A DNA stretch of 7,217 bases. It comes from Comamonadaceae bacterium (GTDB taxonomy: Bacteria > Pseudomonadota > Gammaproteobacteria > Burkholderiales > Burkholderiaceae_C). Shown piece by piece: positions 5,911 to 7,217 of the stretch. Numbering within the stretch: position 1 is the stretch's first letter; each line of letters opens with the position of its first letter. The stretch is from contig CANHXV010000101.1 of the NCBI GenBank assembly GCA_947464665.1, positions 1-7,217 on the forward strand, in the 5' to 3' direction. The notes beneath the pieces are model-generated. The model saw only the letters and a program-made list of their open reading frames with translations. It made no database searches and was not told the DNA's origin. The position numbers were made by a program, and so were the translations under genes.

Positions 5911-6961
5911 GGCGATTTTTCAACTTTTCTTCAGAAGACTGAATTTCGGCCCAAGTGGCGTCGTCGACCCAAATGCCATTCCGCTCACGATCGGTGCGCG
6001 CGGCCCGTTCCGGTTCACCGGCTGTGAGCACGCCTGAAGTGCCTGGCGCATCAGGACTTTGCCGCAGCCAATCTTCAAAGGCCAAGGCTTCTTTTTCAAA
6101 GGACGCTTGTGTGCCCAAGCGAACAGGGTCAATGAGCATGACGAGCATGCCATTCAAGACGGCACGCTTGTGATCGGCTTCGCGATGCCATGTGTCCCCG
6201 CCAGTGAGGGCGCCACCCAACAACTCACAAGCCATGGCCATGCCAAAACCTTTGTGCTCACCAAAGGTCATGAGGGCACCAAACATGCCATTGGCTTGCG
6301 GCACCACCACCACGCCAGGATCGTTGGTGGGATGACCTTTTTCATCGATCAAATAACCATCGGGCACTTGCTCGCCTTTGTTGTGCGCGACACGCATCTT
6401 GCCTTGCGCCACGCGGCTGGTGGCAAAGTCGAGCACGAAGGGCGGGCGATTGCCCATGGGCACGCCAATGCAACAAGGGTTGGTGCCAAAGCGGCCATCG
6501 CCACCGCCAAAAGGGGCGACCACCGGACGCGACAACACATTGACAAAATGCAACGATACCAAACCTTGCGCGACAGCCATTTCTGCAAAGTGACCAATGC
6601 GACCGAGGTGATGCGAGCGGCTAAGTGCCACAGTGCACACGCCATGTTGTTTGGCGCGTTCAATGCCCATTTGCATAGCTTGCACGCCCGTGATTTGCCC
6701 GTAGCCACGTTGGCCGTCTAAGTTGAGCAGTGGGCCGGTGTCGAGTACCACTTTGACGCCCGTGTTGGGGCTGAGGCCGCCTTCAAGCACCGCGTCGACG
6801 TAGCGTGGCACCATGCCTACACCATGCGAGTCGTGACCACTTAAATTGGCCATGACCAAGTTGGTGGCAACTTGTTCGGCCTCGGCTACTTCACTGCCGG
6901 CCATTTGAATGATGCGGCTAATTTGTTGCCGCAGTTGTGCGGCAGGAATGCATTGACTCAT
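5903..6961 (-). CDS. Ldh_2-family NAD(P)-dependent 2-hydroxyacid dehydrogenase (malate/L-lactate dehydrogenase-like), substrate unknown
   Basis: The product belongs to the malate/L-lactate/ureidoglycolate dehydrogenase family (YlbC/YiaK type), cytoplasmic enzymes that interconvert 2-hydroxy and 2-oxo acids and lack a classical Rossmann fold. From ATG 6961 it has 352 residues, usual for the family. Visible family blocks are SGHDSHGVGMVPRY (41-54) with the conserved HDSHG, RGYGQ (85-89), RSHHLGRIGHFAE (115-127), FGGGDGRFGTNP (151-162), LDFATSRVAQGKMR (177-190), and EHKGFGMAM (235-243). An in-frame ATG at 7027 would add 22 residues but lies inside the upstream gene; the start at 6961 has a good ribosome site and the usual short N-terminus. 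It ends within the uxuB start codon region. Known relatives include 2,3-diketogulonate reductase, malate, ureidoglycolate and sulfolactate dehydrogenases. In this operon a sugar-acid-derived substrate is likely, but which one cannot be read from the sequence. Confidence 0.88.
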   Translation of the reverse strand: MSQCIPAAQLRQQISRIIQMAGSEVAEAEQVATNLVMANLSGHDSHGVGMVPRYVDAVLEGGLSPNTGVKVVLDTGPLLNLDGQRGYGQITGVQAMQMGIERAKQHGVCTVALSRSHHLGRIGHFAEMAVAQGLVSLHFVNVLSRPVVAPFGGGDGRFGTNPCCIGVPMGNRPPFVLDFATSRVAQGKMRVAHNKGEQVPDGYLIDEKGHPTNDPGVVVVPQANGMFGALMTFGEHKGFGMAMACELLGGALTGGDTWHREADHKRAVLNGMLVMLIDPVRLGTQASFEKEALAFEDWLRQSPDAPGTSGVLTAGEPERAARTDRERNGIWVDDATWAEIQSSEEKLKNRHG

Positions 6962-6968
6962 GGTAGAA

Positions 6969-6975
6969 CTTCCTT
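6969..6975 (-). promoter_or_regulatory. Ribosome binding site deciding the Ldh_2 dehydrogenase start
   Basis: On the minus strand AAGGAAG lies 7 bases before ATG 6961 and overlaps the last base of the upstream UxaA-family stop codon (6975-6977). It favours the start at 6961 over the in-frame ATG at 7027 and suggests translational coupling with the preceding gene. Confidence 0.7.
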
Positions 6976-7217
6976 TACATGACCGCGCCAACTTGCCAAG
7001 GCACAAACTCATTTTGTCCGTAGCCATGTTGTTCGCTTTTGGTAGGTTCGCCAGAGGCTGCTTTTAAAATCATGTCAAAAATGCGCTGACCCATGTCGGC
7101 AACGCTCACGCCGTTGTCAACAATCTCACCGCAATTCAGGTCCATGTCTTCTTCTTGTTTTTTCCACAAAGCGGTGTTGGTAGAAAACTTCAAACTGGGG
7201 GAGGGCGCGCAGCCATA
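6975..7217 (-). CDS. uxaA: UxaA-family dehydratase, probably altronate dehydratase (C-terminal 80 residues only)
   Basis: Only the C-terminal 80 residues are in the window; the frame is open to the right edge, so the gene starts beyond it. The visible end carries family features: GCAPSPSLK, STNTALW, EDMDLNCGEI, ADMGQRIFDMIL, ASGEPTKSE and the final GYGQNEFVPWQVGAVM, which resemble the C-terminus of altronate dehydratase. That enzyme converts D-altronate to 2-keto-3-deoxy-D-gluconate in galacturonate breakdown. The same superfamily includes galactarate dehydratase (GarD) and the large subunit of sulfolactate sulfo-lyase (SuyB), so the assignment rests partly on the uxuB-manD neighbours. The nearest internal ATG (7193) is not the start, since homologous sequence continues upstream of it. 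The Ldh_2 gene starts 13 bases after its stop and uses a ribosome site that touches this stop codon. Confidence 0.75.
   Translation of the reverse strand, partial: YGCAPSPSLKFSTNTALWKKQEEDMDLNCGEIVDNGVSVADMGQRIFDMILKAASGEPTKSEQHGYGQNEFVPWQVGAVM

Noticed and set aside
6059..6721. Plus-strand open frame of 220 codons within the Ldh_2 gene
   Set aside because: It is antisense to a well-supported gene, with His-rich low-information sequence and no family features.
6962..7027. Upstream ATG at 7027 as start of the Ldh_2 dehydrogenase
   Set aside because: It would overlap the end of the UxaA-family gene by 53 bases and add 22 residues not typical of the family, while ATG 6961 has a good ribosome site.

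Overview
The window looks like chromosomal DNA of a betaproteobacterium, most likely Burkholderiales and possibly Comamonadaceae. The argument is the close resemblance of the ArgB and SlmA proteins to that group, the argB-slmA pairing, and a moderate GC content with frequent TTG leucine codons. This is inference from recalled protein patterns, not a database result. Gene density is very high: no gap reaches 300 bases, the largest being the 112 bases between rfbD and argB. I see no RNA gene, insertion sequence, integrase or CRISPR array.

The plus-strand half (1-3209) has two blocks. The first is the 3' end of a dTDP-rhamnose cluster: rfbB, cut by the window edge, followed after 19 bases by complete rfbD. 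These are the second and last enzymes of dTDP-L-rhamnose synthesis for surface polysaccharide. rfbA and rfbC do not follow them. The second block is argB, of the arginine-feedback-inhibitable hexameric type, followed 13 bases later by slmA, which encodes a TetR-fold nucleoid-occlusion protein that blocks FtsZ assembly over the chromosome.

A perfect 17-base-pair hairpin at 3219-3256 separates slmA from the convergent minus-strand block and can serve both transcription units as a terminator.

The minus-strand half (7217 down to 3259) is one tightly packed sugar-acid operon, read from the right edge: the C-terminal end of a UxaA-family altronate dehydratase, an Ldh_2-family NAD(P)-dependent dehydrogenase, a UxuB-type fructuronate reductase (mannonate oxidoreductase), and an enolase-superfamily D-mannonate dehydratase (ManD/RspA). 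UxuB and ManD are consecutive steps from fructuronate through mannonate to 2-keto-3-deoxygluconate (KDG). UxaA makes the same KDG from altronate, on the galacturonate branch. The operon therefore brings both hexuronate branches together at KDG. The role of the Ldh_2 enzyme is the main open question. I do not see a wholly new system; the best leads are the unassigned dehydrogenase and the mixed make-up of this operon.
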